A stretch of DNA of 64,000 nucleotides, taken from CAMFLJ01 sp963702555 (GTDB lineage Bacteria; Actinomycetota; Acidimicrobiia; Acidimicrobiales; Acidimicrobilacustridaceae). The stretch spans positions 248,001-312,000 of the forward strand of contig CAVPCW010000014.1 of assembly GCA_963702555.1 (NCBI GenBank), in the 5' to 3' direction. Of this stretch, positions 27,049 through 34,479 are shown in pieces. Position 1 is the first letter of the stretch, and every line of letters begins with the position of its first letter. The notes beneath the pieces were generated by a model. That model saw only the letters and a program-made list of their open reading frames with translations, made no database searches and was not told where the DNA came from. Both the position numbers and the translations under genes were made by a program.

Positions 27049-27801
27049 CTACTCCCCCAGCCGGTCCCTCAGGTCGAGGAGCGTGCGCCGCAGTATCCGC
27101 GACAGGTACGACTGGCTCACGCCCACCCGCTCGGCGATCTCCGGCTGGCTCATGTTCTCGAAGAACCGCAGGTAGACGATCGTGCGTTCGCGCTCCGGGA
27201 GCTCGGCCAGGAGCTCCTGCACCAGCATCTGCTGATCGACGGCCACGAAGCCGAGATCGGTGGACGAGAGCAGGCGCTCGCCGCGGGGCGCACCGTCCTC
27301 GTCACCGGGCGACGGCTGGTCGAGGCTGGTGGCCTGGTGGGCGGTCCCGGCCTCGAGGGCCTCGAGCACGTGGTCCTCGCTGACGTCGAGTGCCGCGGCC
27401 AGCTCCGCGATCGTGGGCGCCCTCCGCAGCCGGTGGGTCAGCTCCTCGTCGGTGCGCCGCAGCTCGAGATGGAGCTCCTGGGCGCGCCGGGGAGGGCGCA
27501 CCGACCAGGTCCGGTCGCGGAAGTAGCGCTTCAGCTCACCGTCGATCGTGCGGCTGGCGAAGGTCGAGAAGGCCACGCCCATGTCAGGGTCGAAGCGCTC
27601 GACGGCGTGGAGGATCGCCAACAGCGCCAGCTGCCGGAGGTCGTCCGCAGGCACCCCGCGCCGCGAGTACCGCCGCACGAAGTAGTCCGCGACGTGGAGG
27701 TGGTGCTCGACGAGCTGGTTCCGGAGCCGGCGGTCGCCGGTGCGGCGGTACTCGACGAACCACTCGGCGACCGGAGGGTCCCGGCGGTCGTCCGGGGTCA
27801 C
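27049..27801 (-). CDS. SigF/SigB-type RNA polymerase sigma factor
   Basis: The 250-residue protein shows region 2 (VPADDLRQLALLAILHAVER, then GVAFSTFASRTIDGELKRYF and RDRTWSVRPPRR) and region 3 (APTIAELAAALDVSEDHVLE). Region 4 is ELPERERTIVYLRFFENMSQ followed by EIAERVGVSQSYLSRILRR. This is the general-stress and sporulation sigma subgroup controlled by partner switching. The GTG at 27801 overlaps the TGA of the upstream anti-sigma-like gene (GTGA), so the sigma factor and its regulator are made in step. The open frame upstream of this start lies inside the regulator gene and is not coding. Confidence 0.9.
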   Translation of the reverse strand: MTPDDRRDPPVAEWFVEYRRTGDRRLRNQLVEHHLHVADYFVRRYSRRGVPADDLRQLALLAILHAVERFDPDMGVAFSTFASRTIDGELKRYFRDRTWSVRPPRRAQELHLELRRTDEELTHRLRRAPTIAELAAALDVSEDHVLEALEAGTAHQATSLDQPSPGDEDGAPRGERLLSSTDLGFVAVDQQMLVQELLAELPERERTIVYLRFFENMSQPEIAERVGVSQSYLSRILRRTLLDLRDRLGE

Positions 27802-28181
27802 CCGGTGGTCACCTCGAACCGCTTCAGCAGACGGAAGCTGATCACGTCGCCGGTGCAGTAGACGGAGTGGTCGTCGGCCGTCATGGCCAACAGCTCGCGG
27901 GCCACCGGATGGATCTCGGGCTCCGCACCCGGGTTCTCGCACGAGCCCTCGATGATCAGGCCGCCGTCGACGGCCCGGTACACCAGCTCGATCTCGGCCC
28001 CGTCGCCGGCGCCCTCCATGAGGATGGCGGAGGCCTCGTCGACGGCCACCCTGAGATCCTCGATCGCCTCCAGCCCGAACCCGAGGTCGCCGGCGATCCC
28101 CGCCGCGGTGAGGCGGGCGAGGCGCAGGAAGCGGGGCTGGGCGGGGATGACGAGCCGCACCGGGCTGCCGTCAGCGGGCAT
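27798..28181 (-). CDS. Anti-sigma factor-type HATPase with a divergent N-box
   Basis: The 127-residue protein has the RsbW-like start VRLVIPAQPRFLRLARLTAA and the helix LEAIEDLRVAVDEASAILME. In active kinases the N-box reads E.C.NA; here the Asn is absent (DEASAILM). The later part (AEIELVYRAVDGGLIIEG, then FRLLKRFEV) keeps the fold. Related actinobacterial anti-sigma proteins also vary here, so it may bind sigma without strong kinase activity. ATG 28181 has AAAGGA seven bases upstream, and the end overlaps the sigma start by four bases. The STAS gene lies 84 bases upstream. Confidence 0.8.
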   Translation of the reverse strand: MPADGSPVRLVIPAQPRFLRLARLTAAGIAGDLGFGLEAIEDLRVAVDEASAILMEGAGDGAEIELVYRAVDGGLIIEGSCENPGAEPEIHPVARELLAMTADDHSVYCTGDVISFRLLKRFEVTTG

Positions 28182-28265
28182 CGGGGGTCCTTTCGACGGG
28201 CCGAGGACACACCCGGGCACGGGCGGCGTGGCGCCGCGGGAAGGAGGAGGCCATGGAGTGCGCCC

Positions 28266-28592
28266 TCAGTCGGTGGTGAGGTGATCGAGCAGACCGGTGA
28301 TGTCGAGGAGGCGGCGGACCGTCTCACTCGGCGACCGGAGGACGAGGCGCCCGCCCCGCTCGGTGAGGTCGCGGTCTGCGGCGATGACGACACGCAGGCC
28401 CGACGAGTCGATGAAGCCGAGGCCGGACAGGACCAGCACGACCGAGCTCACGCCCTCGCCGGCCAGGCCCTCGAGCTCGGCGGCCAACAGTGGCGCGGTG
28501 TGCGGGTCGAGCTCACCCGTGAGGGTCAGCGTGGCCTCGTCGCCCTCGGTGTGGACCTCGATGGCCAGAGGGTGTTCGAGCTCGGATGACAC
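28266..28592 (-). CDS. STAS-domain anti-sigma factor antagonist
   Basis: The 108-residue protein is a complete STAS domain: LAIEVHTEGDEATLTLTGEL, VSSVVLVLSGLGFIDSSGLR and RGGRLVLRSPSETVRRLL. The Ser-Ser in IDSSGL is the site phosphorylated by partner-switch kinases. Unphosphorylated, it would capture the anti-sigma factor and free the sigma factor. It is the first gene of the cassette, and its promoter should lie in the 249 bases up to 28841, which it shares divergently with the small Rho-N-like gene. Confidence 0.88.
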   Translation of the reverse strand: MSSELEHPLAIEVHTEGDEATLTLTGELDPHTAPLLAAELEGLAGEGVSSVVLVLSGLGFIDSSGLRVVIAADRDLTERGGRLVLRSPSETVRRLLDITGLLDHLTTD

Positions 28593-28841
28593 TCGTGGAT
28601 CCTACCTTCGGTGTGGGTGGTGGTCTCGGGGTGCGAACACCGGCGCGGCACCAGGCCCGCCCCGGTCGCGGGCCCTGCCCGCGGCGTCGACCCCGCGTGC
28701 CTACCCACCCGCGGGCGGGGTCAGACCACGGACCCGGCGGTGGGCACCCGGACGAACTGGGGCACTCCGGGATCCGGGTCTGGCTCGGTCAGCGGAGGGG
28801 TAAGGACACCTGACCGTCCACAACCACCCTGAGGAGGGGAC

Positions 28842-29018
28842 ATGCCCCAAGGCTCCGGAACCGCTGAGCGGCGACTGATGGGTCAGAACGGGTCGAGGTC
28901 GCACGGCAACGACGGCCGCACCTACGACGACCTCTACGACGAGGCGAAGCGCCGCAACATCCCGGGTCGGTCGAAGATGTCGAAGACCGAGCTCGAGCGG
29001 GCTCTCGGCGGGCGATAG
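28842..29018 (+). CDS. Small Rho-N-like protein (58 residues)
   Basis: The ORF reads MPQGSGTAERRLMGQNGSRS, then YDDLYDEAKRRNIPGRSKMS and KTELERALGGR. The second half matches the helical Rho termination factor N-terminal-like motif (LY..AK...I.GRSKMSK.EL..AL) found in many small actinobacterial proteins. It may bind nucleic acid. ATG 28842 is preceded by GAGGAGGGG at ideal distance. It diverges from the sigma cassette and is followed by a hairpin at 29043. It is too short for many gene finders. Confidence 0.75.
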   Translation: MPQGSGTAERRLMGQNGSRSHGNDGRTYDDLYDEAKRRNIPGRSKMSKTELERALGGR

Positions 29019-29042
29019 CCCTCCCAACACCATCGAGATGCC

Positions 29043-29068
29043 GAGGCCGGCCCTGTGGGGCCGGCCTC
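29043..29068. terminator. Bidirectional hairpin between convergent genes
   Basis: GAGGCCGGCCC (29043-29053) pairs perfectly with GGGCCGGCCTC (29058-29068) around TGTG. It lies between the ends of the Rho-N-like gene and the alpha/beta hydrolase gene. No T-run is present on either strand. Confidence 0.65.
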
Positions 29069-29124
29069 AGGCGCGCCCAGGCAGAGTGGACCGCGACCCC
29101 TGCCAGACCGGAGACGCTCTGGGC

Positions 29125-30016
29125 TCAGCGACCGCCGGGGCCGGTGCCGCTGGCCGGGCGCTCGGTGTCCGACAGGAGACCGAGCACAGCGTCGGCCACC
29201 GCCTGCGGGTGCTCCATCGGGAGCAGGTGGCCACCGTCGAGCATGCGCAGGCAGGCCTTCGGCATCACCCGGGCCAACCCCTTGACGGCCTTGGGCCGCA
29301 CGATGCTGTCGCGGTTGCCGCCGATCACGATCGTGGGGGCCTGCACGGAACGTGCCGGCGCGGCGGACCTCGGCGAGCTCCTCGACGAGCGCCAACTGCT
29401 CGACGTTGGCAGCCGCCCGTGCCCGGCGGTCGAGCGCAGGCTGCGTGGCCGAGCGGGCCTCGGCCGGGGGCAGGCTGCCGAGCCCGGCCGCGTTGAGGAG
29501 GTGCTCGCCGCCGGGACGATGCACCAACCAGCCACCCACCGCCAGCGCCGCTCGCAGCACGAAGCGCCCCACGGGGCCGTGGGCGAGGGCCCGGTCGAGG
29601 GCCGTGACCGATCGGGTGTCGCCCACCGGAGCGCACAGGACCAGCCCGGAGATCATCTCGGGGGTGCGACGGGCGGTGAGCAGCGCCGGGCCGGAGGCCC
29701 AGCTGTGGGCCACGACGACCGCCGGTTCCCCGAGGTGGGCCAGCACCTCGGCGAGGACCTCGGCGTTGTGGCGGAACCCTCCCGCCTCCAGCGAGGTGTT
29801 GCCGTACCCGGGACGGTCGAGCGCCAGCGTGCGCACGCCCGAGTCGGCGAGGAGCTCCTGGACCGCGGTCCAGATCTCGGACCCGCCCGGTTGGCCATGG
29901 AGGAACACCACCGGCCGTCCGGAGCCCTGACCCCGGACCGCGAGGGAGCCCGGGTCGACGAGGGGGCCGGGCTCGACCGGCTCTGATTGGAGGTCCAGCT
30001 CGACGATCGGGGTCAT
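29125..30016 (-). CDS. Alpha/beta hydrolase (one frameshift)
   Basis: Motifs in order are the oxyanion region VVFLHGQPGGSEIW, ALDRPGYGNTS, the nucleophile elbow VVAHSWASGPALL (Ser near residue 105), then in the second frame APTIVIGGNRDSIV with the acid Asp and MLDGGHLLPMEHP with the catalytic His. The halves join if one T is removed near 29347, giving about 296 residues. A peroxidase, esterase or epoxide-hydrolase role is possible; the Trp after the nucleophile does not settle it. ATG 30016 has only a weak binding site. The stop at 29125 faces the Rho-N-like gene. Confidence 0.8.
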
Positions 30017-30041
30017 CGGATCCCACTCACCCGGTACGGGG

Positions 30042-30233
30042 CTACAGATCTGCAGTCTGCCCACTGGAGGCCACCTGTTCCACCAGCGCGTCGCAGAACA
30101 CGGGAAGATCGTCGGGCTTCCGGCTGGAGATCACGTTGCCGTCGATCACCAGCGGCTCGTCGCTCCAGTTGGCACCGGCACGGGTCAGATCGGCCAGGAA
30201 GGCGATCCACCGCCCTTCGAGTCGACCAGCCAT
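30042..30233 (-). CDS. Stand-alone C-terminal piece of a DJ-1/PfpI protein
   Basis: The 63-residue ORF reads GRWIAFLADLTRAGANWSDE, PLVIDGNVISSRKPDDLPVF, CDALVEQ. This is the last third of DJ-1/PfpI proteases/glyoxalases, where it follows the nucleophile-Cys elbow and His. The earlier two thirds are absent from both strands nearby. It still has an ATG (30233) with GAGGGAG eight bases upstream, so it may be translated. It is either a deletion remnant with a captured start or a small protein of its own. It lies 25 bases upstream of the alpha/beta hydrolase gene. Confidence 0.65.
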   Translation of the reverse strand: MAGRLEGRWIAFLADLTRAGANWSDEPLVIDGNVISSRKPDDLPVFCDALVEQVASSGQTADL

Positions 30234-30375
30234 CTGATGCTCCCTCGTCGTTCGTCCCTCTCTCCCTGCCCCTGCGGACCCGGAGCCAGAACCGGTCCCG
30301 GCCGGGCGTGCCGATCCCGCCAGGGGTGCCTCCGGTAGCCTTCGGGCGGCGGATCCGCGGACCGTCACACCCCCC

Positions 30376-32295
30376 ATGGACCTCCAGTCGCCTGCCCTCG
30401 AAGCACCGGACGACCGACCCGACCGCGCCGAGCGCGACGAGTCGCTGCGCCGCCGCGCCGCCGTGGCGTTCGGCGTGGTCGTCATCGCCCTGGCGAGTTG
30501 GCCGCTGATCAAGGCCGGCCTGGCCGCCCTCGACGAGCAGTGGCGACCCACCGGCGACTGGGCGGTGCTCAACCTCCGGGTCGAGGACGTCGGCCGCCTC
30601 ACGCCGTTCGTCGGCCCGTACTCCCGTTTCGGCTGGAACCACCCCGGCCCGCTCCTCTACTGGGTGCTGGCCATCCCGTACCACCTCTTCGGCGGGCGGC
30701 CGGTGGCCCTGCTGGCCGCCACCGCCTTCGTCAACGCCGCCGCCGTCGCCGCCACCCTCGCCGTTGCCTGGCGGCGGGCCGGCCTCCCCCTGCTGGTGGC
30801 GACGGGCGCCGCGCTCGGACTGCTCTCCCAGGCGATCGGCCCCGCGCTGCTCCGCGACCCCTGGAACCCCTACGTCACCATCCTCCCGTTGGCCCTGTTC
30901 ACCTTCCTGGCCTGGTCGGTGGCCGAGGGCGATCGTTGGATGTGGCCGGCCGCGGTCGGAGTGGGCTCGTTCCTCGTGCAGAGCCACGTCGGCTACGCGG
31001 TGATGGTCGGCGCGGTCGGCGCCGCCGCAGCGTTCATCGCCTGGCGCCGCCGGGGCACCGTGCCCCTGCTGCCCCCCGCCCGGCGCTCACGACGAGCGCT
31101 CGTCGGGCTCACCGTCGGGATCCTCGTCGTGGCCTGGGCACCCGTGGTGATCGACGAGGTCGCCGGGTCCGGGAACCTCACCGACATCGCCAGCTACTTC
31201 CTGAGCAGCGACGAGGCGCCGGCCGGGTCGAGCGTGGCCATCGGTCAGGCGGCCCGCCACCTCACCGTCCCCGACGCTCCGTGGCTGGGTGCGCCCGAGC
31301 CCAACGGCGAGGACGGCGCGATCCTCGGTGGCGACACGTCCGCCCTGCTCGTCCCGCTGCTGGCCTTCGGCCTCGCCCTGCTGGCGGCGGCGAGGGCGAG
31401 GCAGTGGTCGGCCGTGCGCTTGCAGGCCCTGGTCGGGGTGCTCGCCGTCTCGGGCCTGGTGGCCACGAGCCGCATCACCGGCCCCGTCTTCGCCTACCTG
31501 GTCCGCTGGTGGTGGGTCATCGCCTGCTTGTGGTGGCTGTCCACCCTCTGGTCGGCCGGCGTGGCGATCACCCACTGGGCCCGGCTCCCCCGAGCGGCCC
31601 GCACCGCCCTGCCGTGGGTCGCTGTGCCGGTGCTCACCCTCGTGGTCCTCTCCACCACCATCCACACCGCCGGCGCCGCCGACGACGCCACCACACCCGA
31701 CCCCTCGGCCACCGAGGTCCTGGGCCATCTCCTCGACCCCACCGTCGAGGCCCTCCGGGGCAAGGGACCGGTGCTCGTCGTCGCCACCGGCTCGGTGTGG
31801 GGCACCACGGCCGACGCCGTGCGCCTCGAGCTCGAGCGCAACGGCATCGAGGTCGCCGCCCCTCCGCGCGACGCCTTCCGCTTCGGCGAGGAGCGCTCCA
31901 CCGACGAGCGCCAGCCCGTCGCCACGGTCTGGGTCGTCAGCGCCGACGCCGCCACCGAGTGGACCTTCCACCCCGACGACGTCACCCGCCTCGCGGGGTG
32001 GGACCCCCTCGAGCCCGACCAGCGCCTGGCCTACCTCGCCGACGAGGCCGTTCTGCGCGACCAGTTGATCGCCGCCGGCCGACCCGACCTGGCGAAGGCG
32101 CTCGCCACCGGAGGCGGCGGGGTCGACTCCGGCGCCGCCGGGCTCCCCGGGGTCGACCAGGAGCTGCTCGACCGGGTGGAGGCGATCCGCCGCAAGGGTG
32201 ACCCCGTGGCCATCTTCGTCGGCCCCGCCACCGATCCCGAGAACCCACTCCCGCCGTGGCTCGCCGGCTCGGCGAGCGACGCGTCGGCCAACTGA
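30376..32295 (+). CDS. GT-C type membrane glycosyltransferase-like protein
   Basis: The 639-residue protein has about ten helices over residues 27-430, beginning with VAFGVVVIALASWPLIKAGL. An acidic outer loop (GDWAVLNLRVEDVG) follows the first helix, as in GT-C enzymes that use polyprenyl-phosphate sugars. The motif FGWNHPGPLLYWVLAIPYHL recurs in actinobacterial members of this type. The last 200 residues are soluble and outside. ATG 30376 is the first in-frame Met; no strong site is visible. The gene diverges from the DJ-1 fragment. The donor and acceptor are unknown. Confidence 0.7.
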   Translation: MDLQSPALEAPDDRPDRAERDESLRRRAAVAFGVVVIALASWPLIKAGLAALDEQWRPTGDWAVLNLRVEDVGRLTPFVGPYSRFGWNHPGPLLYWVLAIPYHLFGGRPVALLAATAFVNAAAVAATLAVAWRRAGLPLLVATGAALGLLSQAIGPALLRDPWNPYVTILPLALFTFLAWSVAEGDRWMWPAAVGVGSFLVQSHVGYAVMVGAVGAAAAFIAWRRRGTVPLLPPARRSRRALVGLTVGILVVAWAPVVIDEVAGSGNLTDIASYFLSSDEAPAGSSVAIGQAARHLTVPDAPWLGAPEPNGEDGAILGGDTSALLVPLLAFGLALLAAARARQWSAVRLQALVGVLAVSGLVATSRITGPVFAYLVRWWWVIACLWWLSTLWSAGVAITHWARLPRAARTALPWVAVPVLTLVVLSTTIHTAGAADDATTPDPSATEVLGHLLDPTVEALRGKGPVLVVATGSVWGTTADAVRLELERNGIEVAAPPRDAFRFGEERSTDERQPVATVWVVSADAATEWTFHPDDVTRLAGWDPLEPDQRLAYLADEAVLRDQLIAAGRPDLAKALATGGGGVDSGAAGLPGVDQELLDRVEAIRRKGDPVAIFVGPATDPENPLPPWLAGSASDASAN

Positions 32296-32331
32296 CGCCA
32301 GTCCGGCCTCGACCGACCGGACCCACCGCGG

Positions 32332-33288
32332 CTAGGCCGGAGGGCGCTCCTCGGCAGGGGCCGCCACGTCGTCGGTGAGGTCGAGCACGGCCTCGCCGGA
32401 ATCGTCGGTGAGATCGATCACGGCACTGGTGACCGCGCGGGCGAACACGACCTCAGGCGCAGTGTCGGCACCGGTGAGGTCGATGGCGACGTCACGGTCG
32501 GTCTCGAAGACCACGATCGGCAGCTCGGTCCCCGCCACCGCCCTGGTGAGCGGACGGTCGTCGCTGACCTCGGTGAAGAACCGGTAGCCACGGTCGTCGG
32601 CGAACATGTGGATCGCCATGTAGCCGGGGTCGTAGCCGCCGGGCACCGGGAGGTGGAGCTCGCGGCCGAGCACGAGGTCGAACGGCACCCGGAGGCGGTT
32701 CATCGACCGCATCGACTTGAGGTTGATGTAGGCGAAGTGGTGGTCGATGCGCACCGGGCGGCACAGGAAGAAGAGCGCCTTGTAGGTGAGCAGGCTGTAC
32801 GGCCGGGTGCGCGTCGACGCCACCCGGTTGGTCGCACAGCTGGTGGCGACGTTCCAGCACTCCGACGGTTCACCGAGGTCGTAGTAGACGGCGATCTCGT
32901 TGAGCGTCGCCCGCTCCGACGGCTCGAGGGCGTCGAGGCGGTCGTCGATGACCTCGATGCCGGTGCGCTCTGAGTTCCCCCGCTCCTCTGCAGTGAACCC
33001 GCGCACGACCCGCTTGATGTGGCCGATGCGACCAGCGTCGAGGTCGGCGGTGAAGAGGAAGAGCGAGCGGTCCTCGAACGGCGACATGGCCTTGGTCATG
33101 TCGAAGTGGGGGAAGGTCTCCACCTCGACCATGCGCCCGAAGGCGGCCAGTGGCGATCGGCCGTCGATGACGGCGGTGGCCACGCCGGTGCCGGGCTCGA
33201 CGCACGCACGCAGGGTGTCGACGACCACCGATTCGATGGCCTCGAACCTGATCTGTGCGTGAGCCGGGGCGTGTGGGGCCGCGTTCAT
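32332..33288 (-). CDS. Unknown protein, possible GNAT/acyl-homoserine-lactone-synthase-like fold, with DLT repeats at the C-terminus
   Basis: The 318-residue soluble protein is of no family I can name with confidence. The N-terminal part (FGRMVEVETFPHFDMT, SLFLFTADLDAGRIGHIKRV) resembles acyltransferases of the FeeM/LuxI type, where Arg/Glu-rich strands bind S-adenosylmethionine or acyl carrier protein. A Cys-containing middle (NVATSCATNRVASTRTRPYS) follows. The last 60 residues hold three repeats, AIDLTGAD, VIDLTDDS and VLDLTDDV, then an acidic tail. ATG 33288 has AGGAGAG eight bases upstream. It stands alone, convergent with the GT-C gene. Confidence 0.6.
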   Translation of the reverse strand: MNAAPHAPAHAQIRFEAIESVVVDTLRACVEPGTGVATAVIDGRSPLAAFGRMVEVETFPHFDMTKAMSPFEDRSLFLFTADLDAGRIGHIKRVVRGFTAEERGNSERTGIEVIDDRLDALEPSERATLNEIAVYYDLGEPSECWNVATSCATNRVASTRTRPYSLLTYKALFFLCRPVRIDHHFAYINLKSMRSMNRLRVPFDLVLGRELHLPVPGGYDPGYMAIHMFADDRGYRFFTEVSDDRPLTRAVAGTELPIVVFETDRDVAIDLTGADTAPEVVFARAVTSAVIDLTDDSGEAVLDLTDDVAAPAEERPPA

Positions 33289-33374
33289 GGAGCGTGCTCT
33301 CCTGGCCCGCCCGCTCCGGCCAGCAGGATAGACGGGATCATCCGCGAGAGCCAGGGGCCGCGGCGCGGAGGCAC

Positions 33375-33899
33375 TCACCGCCCCACCATCCCGGGGATCC
33401 AGCCATGGAGAAGGGCGAACTCCGACGCATAGACCGCCGCCGTCACCACGCTGAGGCGGCGCACGAACCGAGCAGGGTGGCCGCGGTGCCACAACACCAT
33501 CGGCGGCACCACGCCGCCGATCACCGGGCTCAGCAGGATCGCCGAGCCCCCGCCGAGCACCCGGGCCCGGATCTCGTCCTCGTGGGGGCGAGTGCGGACC
33601 GAACCCCGCTCGAGGCCGAGGCGACGGAGGAAGAAGGCGGCCAACCGGTGCGGCTCGGTGCGGGTGCCCTGGTGCACCACGAACAGCTGGGTGACGAAGT
33701 AGACGACGAACGCGACCGCGGCGGCGACCGCCGAGCCCTGCCAGCGGGCGATCGCCCAGAAGAGGGGCCCGAACACCAGGTCGTCGAGCACCACCAGGGT
33801 GACGACGGTGACGACCCAGCCGAGGACGAGTGCGACAAGGCCGGGACGCGGGGCAGTCGGTCCGACGCCCTCGTCCGCTCCCGCCGAGGAGCCAGCCAT
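33375..33899 (-). CDS. Integral membrane protein, unknown
   Basis: The 174-residue protein has about four helices (LVALVLGWVVTVVTLVVLDD, VAAAVAFVVYFVTQLFVV, GGGSAILLSPVIGGVVPPMV and LSVVTAAVYASEFALLHGW). A charged cytoplasmic loop (LRRLGLERGSVRTRPHEDE) lies between the second and third. No family is recognised. ATG 33899 lies eight bases after the stop of the arginine decarboxylase gene, so the two probably form an operon; a GTG at 33920 overlapping that gene is an alternative start. A transport or polyamine-related role would be guesswork. Confidence 0.65.
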   Translation of the reverse strand: MAGSSAGADEGVGPTAPRPGLVALVLGWVVTVVTLVVLDDLVFGPLFWAIARWQGSAVAAAVAFVVYFVTQLFVVHQGTRTEPHRLAAFFLRRLGLERGSVRTRPHEDEIRARVLGGGSAILLSPVIGGVVPPMVLWHRGHPARFVRRLSVVTAAVYASEFALLHGWIPGMVGR

Positions 33900-33907
33900 G
33901 TGATCGG

Positions 33908-34384
33908 TCAGGTGCTCCACGGCGCTGACTCGTAGATCGCCATGACCAGGGCGCAGGCCGGCTGTCCCTCGCACATCGTGCCGGCCAGCTCGAGGTCGCG
34001 GTCGCCGACGGTCCAGTACGGGCGATCGGCGACGATGGCCTCGAGGGTCTGCTCGAGGTCGAACCGCACCTGCTGCTCGCTGTGACCGTGTGCCTCGACG
34101 AACAGCCCGCCCCGGCCCTCGATGTCGGCCGCCCAACCCAGACCGGCCCACGCCTCGGCGCCGGGCTCGGACACGCGCTGCTCGGCCATCACACAGAAGA
34201 GCCGGTCGCCGGCGCGGAACTCACCGGGCCCGGCGACACCCCGGACGACCGAGGCCCCTTCGGGCACGACGGAGGAGAGCACGATGAGGTTCGTGTCGTG
34301 CGCCCCGCCCACCTGCAGTGCACGGTCGAACGCCGCCAACGGCGTCGGCCCGGACGCGGTCGCAGAGAACACGCGGATCAGCAT
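33908..34384 (-). CDS. Pyruvoyl-dependent arginine decarboxylase
   Basis: The 158-residue protein matches PvlArgDC in length and pattern: GPTPLAAFDRALQVGGAHDT, NLIVLSSVVPEGASV and CVMAEQRVSEPGAEAWAGLG. The Ser-Ser before VVP is the self-cleavage site that creates the pyruvoyl cofactor on the beta-chain. It would convert arginine to agmatine for polyamine synthesis or acid resistance. C-terminal ALVMAIYESAP is also typical. The start is ATG 34384. The downstream membrane protein follows within eight bases. Confidence 0.87.
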   Translation of the reverse strand: MLIRVFSATASGPTPLAAFDRALQVGGAHDTNLIVLSSVVPEGASVVRGVAGPGEFRAGDRLFCVMAEQRVSEPGAEAWAGLGWAADIEGRGGLFVEAHGHSEQQVRFDLEQTLEAIVADRPYWTVGDRDLELAGTMCEGQPACALVMAIYESAPWST

Positions 34385-34479
34385 CGAAGGTGTCTCCCGT
34401 CGTCGGTGCGGTGCGGCTCGCTGAGAGTAGTGCAGCCACCGCCCCGCGCCGGAGCATCGTCAAACCCTGGGCCGCCGCC

